This document shows positions 34,046-46,180 of a stretch of DNA of 46,497 nt, one piece after another. Each line of letters starts with the position of its first letter. Within the stretch, counting starts at the first letter, position 1. Origin of the DNA: Phoronis australis (lineage: Eukaryota > Phoronida > Phoronidae); NCBI GenBank assembly GCA_002633005.1, contig NMRA01000119.1, forward strand, positions 881,233 to 927,729. The letters run 5' to 3'. The translations under genes were made by a program, and so were the position numbers. The notes under the pieces are model-generated. The model worked only from the letters and a program-made list of their open reading frames with translations, did no database searches and was not told where the DNA came from.

Positions 34046-35600
34046 ATACAAAGGGACATTTACCCCGAACTGCTCCACCAAAAGAGGGCACCGTCTGAAA
34101 TGGGACACCTTAAAATGAAAGGCTAAACATCATTAAGCGTGGAAAAAAGTGACCGTTCATTTCACCGTCGTGGGGTCTCAAAACGATTCAGGGAGTGACC
34201 TCCTTCAACATGAAAGCACGAGTTCACAAAAAACAGAAAAATAGAGGTAATCGATTCCAACATTGGGCCCTCTCTCTGTGAGCGGCCCCATAAGAATTTG
34301 TCAATAAAAACACCAAAAGGTACCCACTTGAATGTCATCAATGACCTCCTTCAAGTGCAGGGCTCCTAAATGTGAAAATATCTATATTTTCAAATATCAG
34401 GAAATGCGCAGCAATTGGTGTTATCTGTCAGGTCATCAATTTTCTCAAGTGATATACAGTTTCGAGAAAAAAAAAATAAAGCGAAAGTTATCTCCATTAT
34501 CCCTTGCCTCCGGAAAAATATAGTTTTGCATTCGCAAAATTGACTTATTGAATTTAAACATCCAGGAAATTAGTACGCTCCGCAAAAGCTTCGCTTTACA
34601 AATTTTCTTGATTTTTTGAAATATATACGTGCGTTTAGACGACCTGTGCTGAAAAAGCAAAGACCCTAACGACGATGAGGACAGGGTCCTCAAAAGGTAA
34701 ACCATGCGCTGATGCTGATTTGTTAAATTTCCTCTTGAATTTTCTCTCTTATCCGTTTTTCGTAGTCTTTCTTTCCTCGACTGTCTCTTGCACCACGCCT
34801 ATGTCGGTTGCCACGGATTAACCCAGACCCCTGCCCCCCCACTTCCTACGGCCCTGCACTCACTGTGTGTATTTCTTCCATTGACCCCAGTATTGCACAC
34901 CCCCAGGGTAGTTCTGCTCGTCACCTCGCCGTAAAACTTGTATCAACATGTAAAGCTAAAGACCGGACTGGGCACATGCAAAATCTGGGAATCAACCGAC
35001 ACTCACCTTGCCCGTTACAGCCGTTTAGGTGAAAAACAATGCAATAAACATCATTTTCTTGCGTAACTGTCCGCCTTTTCTAACAATACAATGTATGTCA
35101 TCGTTTTGAAAACAGTATGCTCGTGTCGTGAGCACACGCCATTTCCTAAATTTTTGTGATATCTCTGGGGAGATGATGATAGCTTGACAGCAGCAAAATT
35201 TGTTCTGAAATTCGGTTTTTCAGTGCTGAAATTCTAAAAACTTATAATGAAGTTAAACCAGTTCCAATAATTTGTTGTGACATGTACGCAACCTGGTGAA
35301 AGAACAACAGTTGATTGAAGAATTGGCGAAAAAAGAAACTGGACAATAGGTGACGCAATATTTCATGGTGCAGAAAGCCATCGCTAAAGATCGCTCCACA
35401 ACTTTAGCAGCAGAATAATGGTAGAACGCCATTTTTTCCAACACAGTTAAATAATTTAATTTACTCAGGGAAGACTGTAGTTTTTAATGACACCAAGTTT
35501 GTGTCAGATTTTATCTTACCACTTTTTTACCCACATTGGTGCAAAGCTGTATATTTAGTAGCTTTGTGCCAAGGCTATCTCTTGGTCTGTCTATCGGGGG

Positions 35601-35850
35601 TCATTCATATTGACAAGGTGCCCGCAGGCGTGTACCAAAAATTGCGAGTAGACGGTACTTTTTCAGCAAGTTTTGCAGGACCCATGTGAAGTCCGCACAA
35701 AAGGGGGTGGAGCAGAGAAAACTGCCCCACAAAAAGGGATGAGGCAGAAAAATTTACCCCACCACGGGGGTGCAGACCTGGCACCCGCAATAGGGGGTCT
35801 CTCAGCAAATTTTTGGGACACGCCTGCGGGCACCTGGTCAGTATGAGTGA
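35601..35850. mobile_element. ~250 bp MITE with long inverted termini
   Basis: AGGTGCCCGCAGGCGTGT at the left is perfectly inverted at the right (ACACGCCTGCGGGCACCT). Similarity extends outward (TCATA[CT]TGAC) and inward (CCAAAAATT), giving termini of about 40 bases. The interior is GA- and G-rich and non-coding. Flanking target duplication is not resolved. Confidence 0.75.
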
Positions 35851-36285
35851 GCTGGGGTCTCTCTGCTATGCTACTAGTAGTCTGTTGTCTTGTTGAGCTG
35901 ACAGATAGCGGCGTAAGGCTATGACATGGGGATTTTTAGCCATGTTTTTCAATACCTGTACAGTTGTGTTTCCCGAGGCGTTGGTTTTTGTTGCTGTTTA
36001 TACATGGCTATGATGCACAACGCCCTCCCATCACTCTGGATCCAAGGCTCAGGGAGACTGCATGCCCTGATTCACATTTTTTGAGAAAAGGGGTACCCTA
36101 TAGAAGTCGGAAGGGGAATTTTTTAAATCATCTGCTATCGTCTGATTATTCAAGAAATATGAGGACGGCCAAAATCACCCATGACTCAATTTTCAGAATC
36201 AATACAATTAAATATTGGCTTGAATTTCAGTGTCCCAAATTTTAAAGACTAAACTGAAGAATTTTTACCATAATTTGTTTTTCAG

Positions 36286-39200
36286 GTATGTCCTAATGCT
36301 GTTAGCCTAAACACAGATTGCAAGATTGGAGACAGAATTGACTTGTTGCAAAAGCTTGAATTGCTGATAGATGAATTGCAGGTAGGTTTGCAACTCACTA
36401 TTACGTCAGCTATCAAGTGGAAGATTGAGAGCAAATGAGCTTAAAGTCTAGCATACTTTTTATTTGCTTTTATTTGTCCTTTCCAAAGCCTCATTAACCA
36501 CATCCCGTGGACACAATTAGTGACTGAAATAAGTTCATAAACTTTGTGAAAATGTTCAGTTGGGTTTGCAAATTATACAGTAGTATTCCACCTGAATGAG
36601 ATCAAACAACAGGGTATAAAATAAATGACTTACCTTGGTACTTGTGCACCTGTAAGAACTGATTATTGATGAATTGTCTGGCCACCAGCCACAACTGCGT
36701 AGTGCTAGACTCGCATGACTTAGTTACCCTGTGCTTCAGAAATGGAACAAATTCAACTCGTTTTGCAACTCACACACAACTAGCATTCTGAAAACTGCCC
36801 AGGTATTTTTTGTTCATTGGTGGCCAAATATACATGATACTTTGTGTGTTCTACGTTAGTCTTTGGGATATGGGTGGAAGATTAAGCATCGCAGTAAGCT
36901 TCTCTCAAACCCCATTAGGCAGAGATCTCCAAAGGCAATGTCATGGCGTTTTTGCCTTTGTTTGAATTGAAATTGATTAATTTCTCTTGGAACTTCCCTG
37001 ATGGTCGTACTGTCGTGCGAATCTAAACTGACCCGCCTTGACAGGCAACGTGGTGTATCTGGTCTAAGGTAATAATGTCACGTCGGGTCTTCTCGCGTTT
37101 GGAAATTACTGCTAATTTGTACAGAACAAAGTCATACCAATTTTGTGATGATAAGTGTTCAAATAAAAAGTTGGTTTTCAATAGGAGACGTCTGTGTATT
37201 GTCCCTTTAATTGACCTAGATCTTTCAATCTCTGTTGCAATATTATCCCAAAAGATTTTTCTAAAATAAGCACTGCGTGTTTGGTAACAATTGTACTGAA
37301 TTGTGTCACTAATTGTGGAAACTATTTTTATCAGGTTCAGGGATGAAAACAAAATTTAAGTTCATTCTAAAGTCGGTTTTTGTGAACTTCTTGGTTGAGG
37401 AAATGCTTATTGAAAATCATTATGTCTTCTTTAGGCAATATGTACTCGCATTCGGCTAAACTCTGAAAGTGGAAATATGGTTGCAGCCAGAATGCAGGCC
37501 AGTGATGACAGTTTGGTGCAGATCAAAGCTGGGAAAGCAGAGGTTTGTATTTATTTGTTGTGTGCTGTTGAAAGTGGGTAAGAATAAAGCCAACGCACTT
37601 TCTAGCAAACTGTGTTTAGATGCTGAGTAATGTCAACTAGAAGTAGCGGCAAATTCAACAGGAAACAAATTACCTTGTACTGACATTTGTTTCGTCTTGA
37701 GTAAAAGTACACAGAAACGGCCTGTGTCTGTGTCTCGTCTTAGGGTTGTTTGGTGTCCCTGACTTTATTATGGAGTATAAAAACATATTACAATTGACAC
37801 CCAAAATACTCAGTGAGCAACTCGACCTCCACAAGGTGGCACCAGTAGACAAAAGCTCACCTTTTTTCATCTGCTTAGAGTGAAATAAAAGGCTGTTTAC
37901 TAACACGGAGGCATTTGTATTCCAAAGTGCCAGGTGTCTGAAGAAGGATGAATGCATTCTGTTATTTCTGTGGCACCACCTAGTGAATTCCGAATTCCTT
38001 ACTGGCTATGTATCCTTATGATAAAGTTTGAATTCTTTGCAGTTCTAAGCTACAGTTGTTGTGTTCTCAAATGTTTTCAGATTGACAGGCGAATTGCCGC
38101 TTTCATCGAACATAAACAGACGGACATTGATGACAGTAACAAGAAAGAGTTCTGTAACTTTGACTTTCAGGAAGGTTTGATTTTATTTAGTGTGATTATC
38201 GCCATGCATGTACTTATTTTGCATAAAAATAATTTCCAAAATTATCCTTTTCCATTTTTCAAAGGCATTTTTCAAATAACAGGAATTTTAGCAAATGTTA
38301 TTGTACTATCTACACACTACAATCTGTGCTTCTAAGAGACTGAATTGTCCTTAATCTGTACCTTTTGTGGAGTAATATAATGAAGTATAATTTCATTGTC
38401 GGCCATGTTGTGTGCTAAATAAGTGAAGAATGACAGTAAGCGGTGACTGAAATATTTAAGTCGTCGTTTTTAAGTTCAAAAACTGACACAAAATTGATGT
38501 TTTTTTCCGCATTTCCAGTATGCAAACAGATCATAACTCCCCCACCCCCCTGCGTTTACATGACCTGTATGTACTGCGCAGTTTTCACCAAACAACTGTT
38601 GGTAAAATTTTGAGCCCTTACTGTGATGTGGGAAGCCTTCAAAAATGGAAAAAGGCATTTTTAGCAGTTAGGTTTGTCTCAAATTTAACGATTTGTACTG
38701 TATTCATCACGACATATAAGATCCACTATTAACAAAATATTTAAAGACTTCAAATATATGTAATACAGTAATGAAAAAAAATTATGTTTTTCCATTTTTT
38801 AAATTATAAAATCTCACTAAATTATCTCAAAATGAGTAGTAACATAAAAATCATGAAGAATTGATCTACATTTTTCGCTGAATTATGCCAATAACTTGCT
38901 GCACACCATGTTTGTTGTTTCTCTAAACCAGAAAAAGAACAATGCTACCTTCAGACTAAATGATAAACTACTTCAACACGTCTGCTGCAAATCGATTGTT
39001 GGTTGATTTGTAACCATAGTCATGTACTTTTGTAATTCATTATTCCTAATTTTTGGTAATTAAAAACTTAAAATATTAGATTTATAGTATCTACTATTGA
39101 AGTACGTGAATTCCAGCTGGAACCTCAAATTTCGTGAGAACATCAGATTCCATGAATTTGTGTTTTCTGTTGCGGAAAATCAGGGACTCTAACTCAACAT

Positions 39201-42200
39201 TTGTTGGTAAAAACCTGTTGGGAATTGCGGTTTGGTCAATCAGTACTTGTCAGATCTCATATTTTCTCAATTTTATTTAGAAGTGATGAGACTGTAGCTC
39301 AAATTGTCGATACTTTTGTTCACAGGAAGTGAAGACTCTTGTGCAAGAACCAATGCTGTGTTTGTTGCAAGATCGGACTGCAAAAGTCATGTTAAAGGTT
39401 TGATATCAACTATTTAAATGGGTGGTTCCACTCTACTTTTGATATACTCTTGGAAATCGAGTTGACATTTTTTTTTTTTTGCTGTTATAGCAATCTTGGG
39501 GGATTTCACGACCTTTGAAAACACCAAGTTTGAGACATACACAAGGGATAGTTGTCTGTGAATGTTCCATAGGCACATGCACAAAACGAACGATGACTTT
39601 TAATAATACGATTCATCATTGTAATTGAATATCGTAGTTGATTGTTGAAGCCCATTTGCACCTTCTTTTTTTAGTGTCGAAAGTTGTCAATACGTATGGT
39701 CCACAAACAAGACAGTTGGGAAATGGCCAGTCTGTTCATAGACCATCCTCTATGTCACCATCATCTCAACAGATGTCTTCTGCATTATCAAGGGACACAT
39801 CACAAAAGGCTCTTGATGAAAGGCTTGTAAATATGGAGACACATATGAAGTGCACACTAGGTATGATCTTTTTGTTTACGGTAAAATTTCTCCAGTTTGG
39901 GACAGTGGAAAATCGATTATATTGCTCAAGGTCAGAGCTTATTCCAAATTCTAGAAGTAGGCTTTATTGGCCTTTGCAAATTCAGGAGTCATGGAAAAGA
40001 CATCAAAATTACCCACTCAGTTGTTTGAAAACGCATTATATGAAATTTGAGAAATGTAATGAACGCTAAAATCGCCATTGTCCCGAATTCCAGAATGAAG
40101 AAAAAGCAATTTTCGCTGCTCCAATTCTTGTTTCTTACTCAGATTAAGTTTGCAAATAATTTCAAAGTTTGAAATCATTTGACAGGTTTCTAGTGCTTCA
40201 CACAAGGCCCATGAAGTTAATTGTCTCGTTTGATTAGTTTCAATCTTCATGACCATGACGGGATTTGCGGGCGATTTTAATTTAACTAATATCAATTCAA
40301 ATAACACATAGACATGTTATGGCACTGACTGCCAAAAAAGTTGTTTTTTAATGTCGGATAATCGTTTACAGCAGCTTTAACTATTTCGTAAACATTTAGT
40401 CTGGTCTACACGCCTCCTGTTGGCCACATCACATGACCTAATGAACATAAGCTGGTTCAAGATTTACATACGCATATACTTTAAATTGTCAGGTAAACAG
40501 CACCTTTCATGGCTCCTACCCATCATGTATGACTTGGAATAACTGGAAATGACAACAAAATATTTCCATGCATAGAAATATGCTGGGATAAATAAAAATC
40601 CTTTGTTTTGCAATTCATTATGGGATGCAGTGTCGCTGTAAATGCATTTCAGGAAAAGGTGCGAGTGCCAGTGATGTTTACGAGCGTATCAAGAATTTGG
40701 AGAACAGGATTCTGTTTCTGGAGAGTGTATCACCAGAATATTTTAATGTCATGGTATGTGCCAAGTCCTGTTTAGGGTTCTGTGAGGACACGGGCAATTA
40801 AAATTTTTATTCTTCAAATTCTTTATTTTGCGTAACATTATTAAAACTGCTATCAAGATCTCTGTCAAAAACTAACTTTTCATCAAGACCACTTACTATG
40901 ATAAAACTGGTCTGGACATGTTCCTGACTCCGTTAGTGATTTCTGGACTTGCAATGAACTTGCAATTTGTTGTTGCTAAAGATCAGACTCATTTTACACA
41001 CTGAGCATGACATCAAGCAATTAATGAACTGCGAGCTCTTCCGTAACCCAGAAGTCGCTTCTGATGTGAGTAATGACTACATTGTGACCAGTTTTATAAC
41101 AGAAAGTTGTCCAAATTGAAGTTAGTTGTGATAGAATGTTTGTTTTTTTATTGTCACACAAAAAAATGGACATTTCCTCTTCAATATGGCTGGTCTGTTT
41201 TTGTCACTTATTGTTTATGCTGAATAACTATCGCTTCTAAGTATTCGCAGCTATGAGGGACTTGAGTCTAGTTTTTGTAGAATTTGCTGGCATGGTTGAC
41301 TCATGGACATGTCTGACTTTTGGTAGTTTTGACCTTTTAGTTTTGAACTTTTAAAGACCTGTAGTCAGTGAACTTCAAATGATGAAGCAATGGAAATTGA
41401 CTTTCTTTCTGACTATCTGATTTACCTAAAGGGGCAATAAAGCCCACCTTCGATCAATGATCAACTTTTGATTTTGACTAATTGCTATTATAACATTGGT
41501 CTTTTCTTGTTACATACTGAGATGAGCAATGATTTCTTGACCTGGCGAGAAATGAGAGATTTTTATTGCTTCCAACCAGGCCCATTTAGTAAATTGTCAT
41601 GGTGGGTTTGATTCAATTGCCAACGCAAAATGGTTTTCAATGCAATTCCAGACGATTTATTGCAACTGATTTTTAATCAAACAAAGTATAAAAAGATGAT
41701 GCTGTTCTGTAGGAAGGACAAGTATGCCTGTGGTTTAAGTTCGTGGTCTATGTCTTTAAAAATTGAGCTCTCAACTAATTTTTTATGATTCTATTCTTTG
41801 TATTTTTATTTTTTGTATTATAGCCAAAGCTCAACAAGAAACAACGAATTGGTGATGCTGGAACTTCAAAGACGTCATTTACAAAATCCCATTTTGATGT
41901 AAGATTTTGAAAGAAGTCTTTCTGATTTCCCCTTCTAACTAAAAGATCAAAATATGGTGTCACAAAGAGTATGGACTTTTGAAAACTTAATTTAAAAGGT
42001 GTAGGTATTTCATTATACAAGCGACTGGTACCGATTAATCTTCGGTAGTAAGCATACTTTTGGAATGACGGAAATACAAGTACACTCATTTGATGCACGT
42101 GGGTAAAGAATGGGATAGTACATGAGGTATTTTTCAAATTGTATCCGTAGGTCACCATAAAATATGTGAATTCAACATGAACATTTTGAAAGTTAAAATT

Positions 42201-42367
42201 CTCTGTATTTTGCTATGCACAAAGTCTTTACTTTATAACTTAGGTGGTCAAATGTTTTAAATATATATAATTTGGTGAACTTTTTGCTTTTGTTGTAGGA
42301 TATGTCGGTGAGAGAAATTGACGAGAGAATAAAGCACTTACAGTCAAAACTGAATGGCAAGGGATGA
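36286..42367 (+). CDS. MBIP: MAP3K12-binding inhibitory protein 1 (5' end missing)
   Basis: Eight exons join in frame to give 266 C-terminal residues: 36286-36381, 37435-37542, 38081-38174, 39326-39397, 39675-39860, 40653-40753, 41824-41898, 42299-42367 (stop TGA 42365-42367). All junctions are GT-AG with matching phases. Diagnostic family segments are VQIKAGKAE plus IDRRIAAFIEHKQ (across exons 2-3), EDSCARTNAVF (exon 4), VSKVVNTYGPQTR (exons 4-5), DVYERIKNLENRILFLE and SPEYF (exon 6, coiled coil), a basic KLNKKQR patch (exon 7) and a final EIDERIKHLQSKL helix. In mammals MBIP (about 344 residues) binds and inhibits the kinase DLK/MAP3K12 and is a structural subunit of the ATAC histone acetyltransferase complex. 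The N-terminal ~80 residues are not found upstream; the first exon seen starts in phase 0, so at least one 5' exon is missing or lies in the gap. Confidence 0.93.
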
Positions 42368-42560
42368 CACTGACTCTAACTGAATACATATGTGGTTGAT
42401 GGCACATTGGGTTTTCAGTGCCTACCATTTTACCCAGGCCAGTCCATTTTCATGGTGGATATGCAACAGTCAAATTATGTTACAAAGAACCTGCTTCAAC
42501 ATTCACTTGTTTATGATGTTCGCAAATCAACTGTACTGTAAACAAGGGAAATTAGGTCAA

Positions 42561-42566
42561 AATAAA
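42561..42566 (+). terminator. Candidate polyadenylation signal for MBIP
   Basis: AATAAA about 194 bases after the MBIP stop codon, in the expected place for a short 3' UTR. Confidence 0.5.
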
Positions 42567-42567
42567 T

Positions 42568-43074
42568 TTTTAGAGAGATCCTGGAAGGGTTTGTTGTAAC
42601 TCGGAAAACTGTATTCGTGAAGACGGGGCTGCCTACAATACAAAGTGGCAGATAATGGTACAAAAATAGTGAAATAACTGGTATTCTCATAATATGTAGG
42701 TTTAGGAGCAGACCATGGGACCCCTTCATGCAATTATGGACATGACCAAACAGCACCATCAGCACTTGGGCCCTACCTTACAACGTCCTCGATCCAATTC
42801 TTATCAGGAAGATTTCAAACACTAAGTAGAGTACTAGGCATTGACATTGTATTCAAGGGCTGTTTATGTGAAGTCGTGAAATACAAGTCTGTGATGCAAA
42901 ACCACTTTGTTTACTTCTTTGCTAAGCCGATGTGAATTTGCTTACAAGTTAACACCATGGAGGTGTATTTAAATCAAGGCAGTCACAGACAGCAGTATTC
43001 ACTGCACAAAACAGCATCCCTACGTGGATGTTCGAAAATCAATAGCCGCACTTACAACAGTTGAACCAGTGTAA

Positions 43075-43112
<38 letters not shown>

Positions 43113-43896
43113 ACACTACAGGCAAGGTGACAACGCGCCGATCATTTTTGACACTGGTACTCTGTCACATGATACAAAAGTTGACACAAACCAGCTGTCA
43201 TGGAAGTATGTGAAGCAAAATTACTTCTGCAGGCTTTATTGCAATGTTGTACATGGGATTTGTAGCCCTACTTTTCAAAAATAATTTACTTTCAAGGGCC
43301 TTTCATACTAACGTCGAGGCATCGATTGTTTGGGGAGTTGCGGTCAGTATGAACACTTAACTCCGGTCCAATCGAAGTACCAGGTGCCACTGTTAATTTC
43401 ATTTAGCACATTTAAATGCTCCCAAATTGTCCCATTGAAAAAATCTTGGAATGCAGCACTACCTTGCGATAACTTCAATGACGTCAACGTCACCAACCCT
43501 TTGTTTCGATGGTCATTAACTACCAAAGCCAATATGAACGGACCAGTTAACTGTGCTGTTTATGTCAACGCTCTGCTCAGACCGGAGTTTAGTCAATATG
43601 AAAGGGCCTAAAGTAACAAAACAGTATATTTGGTGAAATCTGAGTAACTGTCAAGTATAGTGAATTTTGTAGCTTCCTGTCGTTTCAGGTAAGCCAACAC
43701 AGGTGGAAAGTAGAACTGAAACGGAGGGTAGAGATTAATGTCAGGAGATTGCCAAAGGAACCAAGACATCACAAGATATTGAGATACATTTTCAACATCA
43801 TGGTTAGAATTTCTTGCTGCAAGACAGACATTGGACTCTACCCTGCTGTAACTAGTGCCATAGACCTAGAGATTACAACATTTCTTGAATGACATG
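42568..43896. other. Spacer between MBIP and H1, with (GT)n
   Basis: The convergent genes MBIP and histone H1 meet here. A GT microsatellite of about 30 bases lies at 43079-43110. The 93-codon plus-strand frame at 43330-43611 has no recognised domain and is weak as a gene. Confidence 0.5.
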
Positions 43897-43902
43897 TTTA
43901 TT
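43897..43902 (-). terminator. Polyadenylation signal for histone H1
   Basis: AATAAA on the minus strand 82 bases after the H1 stop. No replication-dependent histone stem-loop is visible in the 3' UTR, so the mRNA is probably polyadenylated. Confidence 0.55.
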
Positions 43903-43983
43903 GCCTTGATCAAGACCAAATGACAGTGAAATGGGTATTTACAATGATTATGGCTTTTATCAAAAGATCTACAGTCCAGTCAA

Positions 43984-44737
43984 TTACTTCTTGGCTGCTG
44001 CCTTTTTGGCTGGTTTCTTTGTCGTCTTCTTAGCCGGCTTTGCAGTCTTCTTGGCAGGCTTGGTCTTCTTCGCAGGTTTTTTCGCCGCAGCCTTCTTAGG
44101 GGCTTTCTTTGGAGACTTAGCAGCCTTCTTCGGAGACTTGGTAGCCTTCTTAGCTGGTTTCTTAGCTGGCTTCTTTGCTTTGGGCTTCTTTGCAGCAGGC
44201 TTCTTTGCTGGCTTGGGCACCTCACCTGAAGACAATGAATTTAAGCATTTATTAAAATTGTTTTCCGTGGTTATGTAGCTTAATTCGATTGCAAGTGAAT
44301 CGTGCTAGATCAGGATATAGAAAGGGCAACAATATAACAAGTATATTCATAACAAGATGGTATTTACTGGGGATTAACACACTGGGCTAAATAAATCAAT
44401 TTGGTCCATAACAACCTGCAACCTGAGCACTACTTGTGTTATTATAATACTGGAAGACGAACTTACCAACTTTGAATGAACCACTGGCACCAGTGCCCTT
44501 GGCTTGCTTCAGACCTCCTTTAGCAACTAGTCTCTTCAGAGTTAGTTTCACTTGCTGAGCACAGTTGTCGCCGACTTTGTAATTGGCCTGGATGTACTTG
44601 ACAATGGCTTGGCGAGAAGAGCCAGTTCTTTCCTTCAGAGCCTTGACCGCTGCTAGGACCATATCATTGTATGAGGGGTGGGCAGCCGGAACCTTGGGCT
44701 TGGACTTGGATGTCTTCTTTGGAGATCCTTCAGACAT
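43984..44737 (-). CDS. Linker histone H1, replacement-type
   Basis: Two exons, 44737-44467 and 44225-43984, joined in phase 1 at GTAAGT/TTCAG, give 170 residues. The start is the ATG at 44737 (A at -3); the frame is open further upstream but that part does not look like histone. Residues 1-18 are a short Ser/Lys/Pro tail, about 19-90 form the winged-helix globular domain ([40 protein letters not shown], then KGTGASGSF), and from about 91 on the C-tail is almost pure Lys/Ala/Pro with KSPKK repeats (CDK-type sites). It binds linker DNA at the nucleosome entry/exit. The single intron just after the globular domain and the AATAAA suggest a cell-cycle-independent variant. The plus-strand frame over the tail is a shadow. 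Confidence 0.95.
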
Positions 44738-46081
44738 GATCGTTTGGTTAAGACTTCGATGATACTTTGTCAACGAGTGATTTGTGAATACATCGCAGTT
44801 GAAAGCTGGGCGCTTATTTGTTGATAAAACCCCGACGCAATAGAAAGCACTCGAGTCTGTTCCGCATAAATCCAATAATGGCGCCCAGGTTGACCGAGTT
44901 TGTGTTTGTTGCGTTGTATTTTAGTAAAAATATTATGAATTCCGAAATATATGGGTATTACTTTTACGTTTCTCTTTAAGGAAGAAAGATTGGTCTTTCG
45001 AATTCAATGCTTACCCAAGTCGTGAAGCTAAATACAAGCCAAGAAATGAAAGTTGAAATTGGACTTGTTGAACAAAGTTTTTTAAAAAATCACTTTGTCC
45101 TATATTTTCTTCCATTTAGCGATAACCATTCGAAATAATTGTTAAAAAGAAATGTAAAGCTGTCCTTCTTCTTGCCAATTACTTACTTTTGGTACTATTT
45201 GTCAAATTTTTGTTAGTGAAATTTCCATCCAAATTTGTCATACTAACACAGAGATGCGATGGGCGGCCATTTTCTTATCGGGGTGTTCGGTTCGCGGATC
45301 ATTTTCAGGGGCACTTGATCAGAATTTAGCCATCCCTAGTTTGCGGCATGGTATATCTCAACAGACCAACAAATTGTTTCCATTGTCATTTTATTTTACC
45401 CGTACATACATGCCTGTATTAGAGTGGACCCAGGCGATGTAACATTTTTGCACCCCACTGATCCCGGCGACTGACTTGCGAGCGAGAAACTAACGCGATG
45501 GTCAGGGCTACATGTCTATCGGCGTGGATGGAAACTGCCAGGCCTAAGTCTTAGCCTTTTTTGCCTGAAGAAATAAATAGACAACAAATTTCGTTCCACT
45601 AGATCGTTAACTTGACATTATGGAAGCCCTCTTGAGTTTGTGGGTCATATGGAGCAGTCACTGCTGCCGACACGGCGGATTTGCAAAGTCGGCATGGATC
45701 GTAGTAAATCGTTGTCAAATGACCCCCCCACTCCCCATGTCAAAATTGGAGAACTTGACATTTTCGTATTTTTGCTGAAGAATGTCAGAAAAATAAAACA
45801 TTAAAGCTGGATTTATTTTTGTGTGACACTACTGAGAGAAACACCAAACAAAAACCTGAATGGTCGTGAATGAACTGAATTTCATCATGCATGTGTCGTG
45901 CCCGCCTAAATACCAATTTTCACAAAAAAATTCTTGTTTAGGCCTACATTATTTTTTTTCTTGTCGCCTTTTAGCAGTCGCACACCTGTTCTATCGCCGG
46001 TGATTCTCTTCAGATGGAATAACTGGTAGGCCCACCACTTGTGTCAATGTTAAATATAATTGTTTAATTGCCACAACTTGT
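44738..46081. other. Spacer upstream of H1
   Basis: The likely H1 promoter lies here; a CCAAT word (minus strand, about 44989-44985) is present but no clear TATA box. The 62-codon plus-strand frame at 45254-45442 is not recognised. No gene is supported. Confidence 0.4.
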
Positions 46082-46087
46082 TTTATT
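46082..46087 (-). terminator. Candidate polyadenylation signal, right-edge gene
   Basis: AATAAA on the minus strand about 95 bases after the stop codon at 46181. Confidence 0.45.
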
Positions 46088-46180
46088 GACCTGCATGTAT
46101 AATACACGTGCAAGTAAAATAAAGATTATTATATACAGTTTCTGCAATATTCAAATTTGAAAAACCTTTTGGTTTAATTT

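Larger units (their letters stand above)
31955..35600. other. Spacer upstream of MBIP
   Basis: Apart from the repeats and relics listed separately there is no supported gene. The first exon(s) of MBIP should lie here, in the gap or further upstream, but I could not pick an exon with a matching phase-0 donor. Open frames at 33323-33606 and 34808-35032 look non-coding. Confidence 0.35.

Noticed and set aside
33890-34126. Four overlapping open frames on both strands
   Set aside because: They are produced by a 36-37 bp tandem repeat and have no stable composition or splice context.
39638-40069. 143-codon single-exon gene
   Set aside because: Only 39675-39860 is coding, as an MBIP exon; the rest reads through the flanking introns.
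43931-44278. 115-codon plus-strand frame rich in Phe, Ala, Leu and Gly
   Set aside because: It is the antisense of the Lys/Ala/Pro-rich H1 tail; the hydrophobic appearance is a by-product of AAG/GCC codons.
44396-44875. 159-codon frame starting MDLCGTDSS upstream of histone H1
   Set aside because: The first 46 residues do not look like histone; the H1 protein starts at the internal ATG 44737, and the frame past 44467 reads into the intron.
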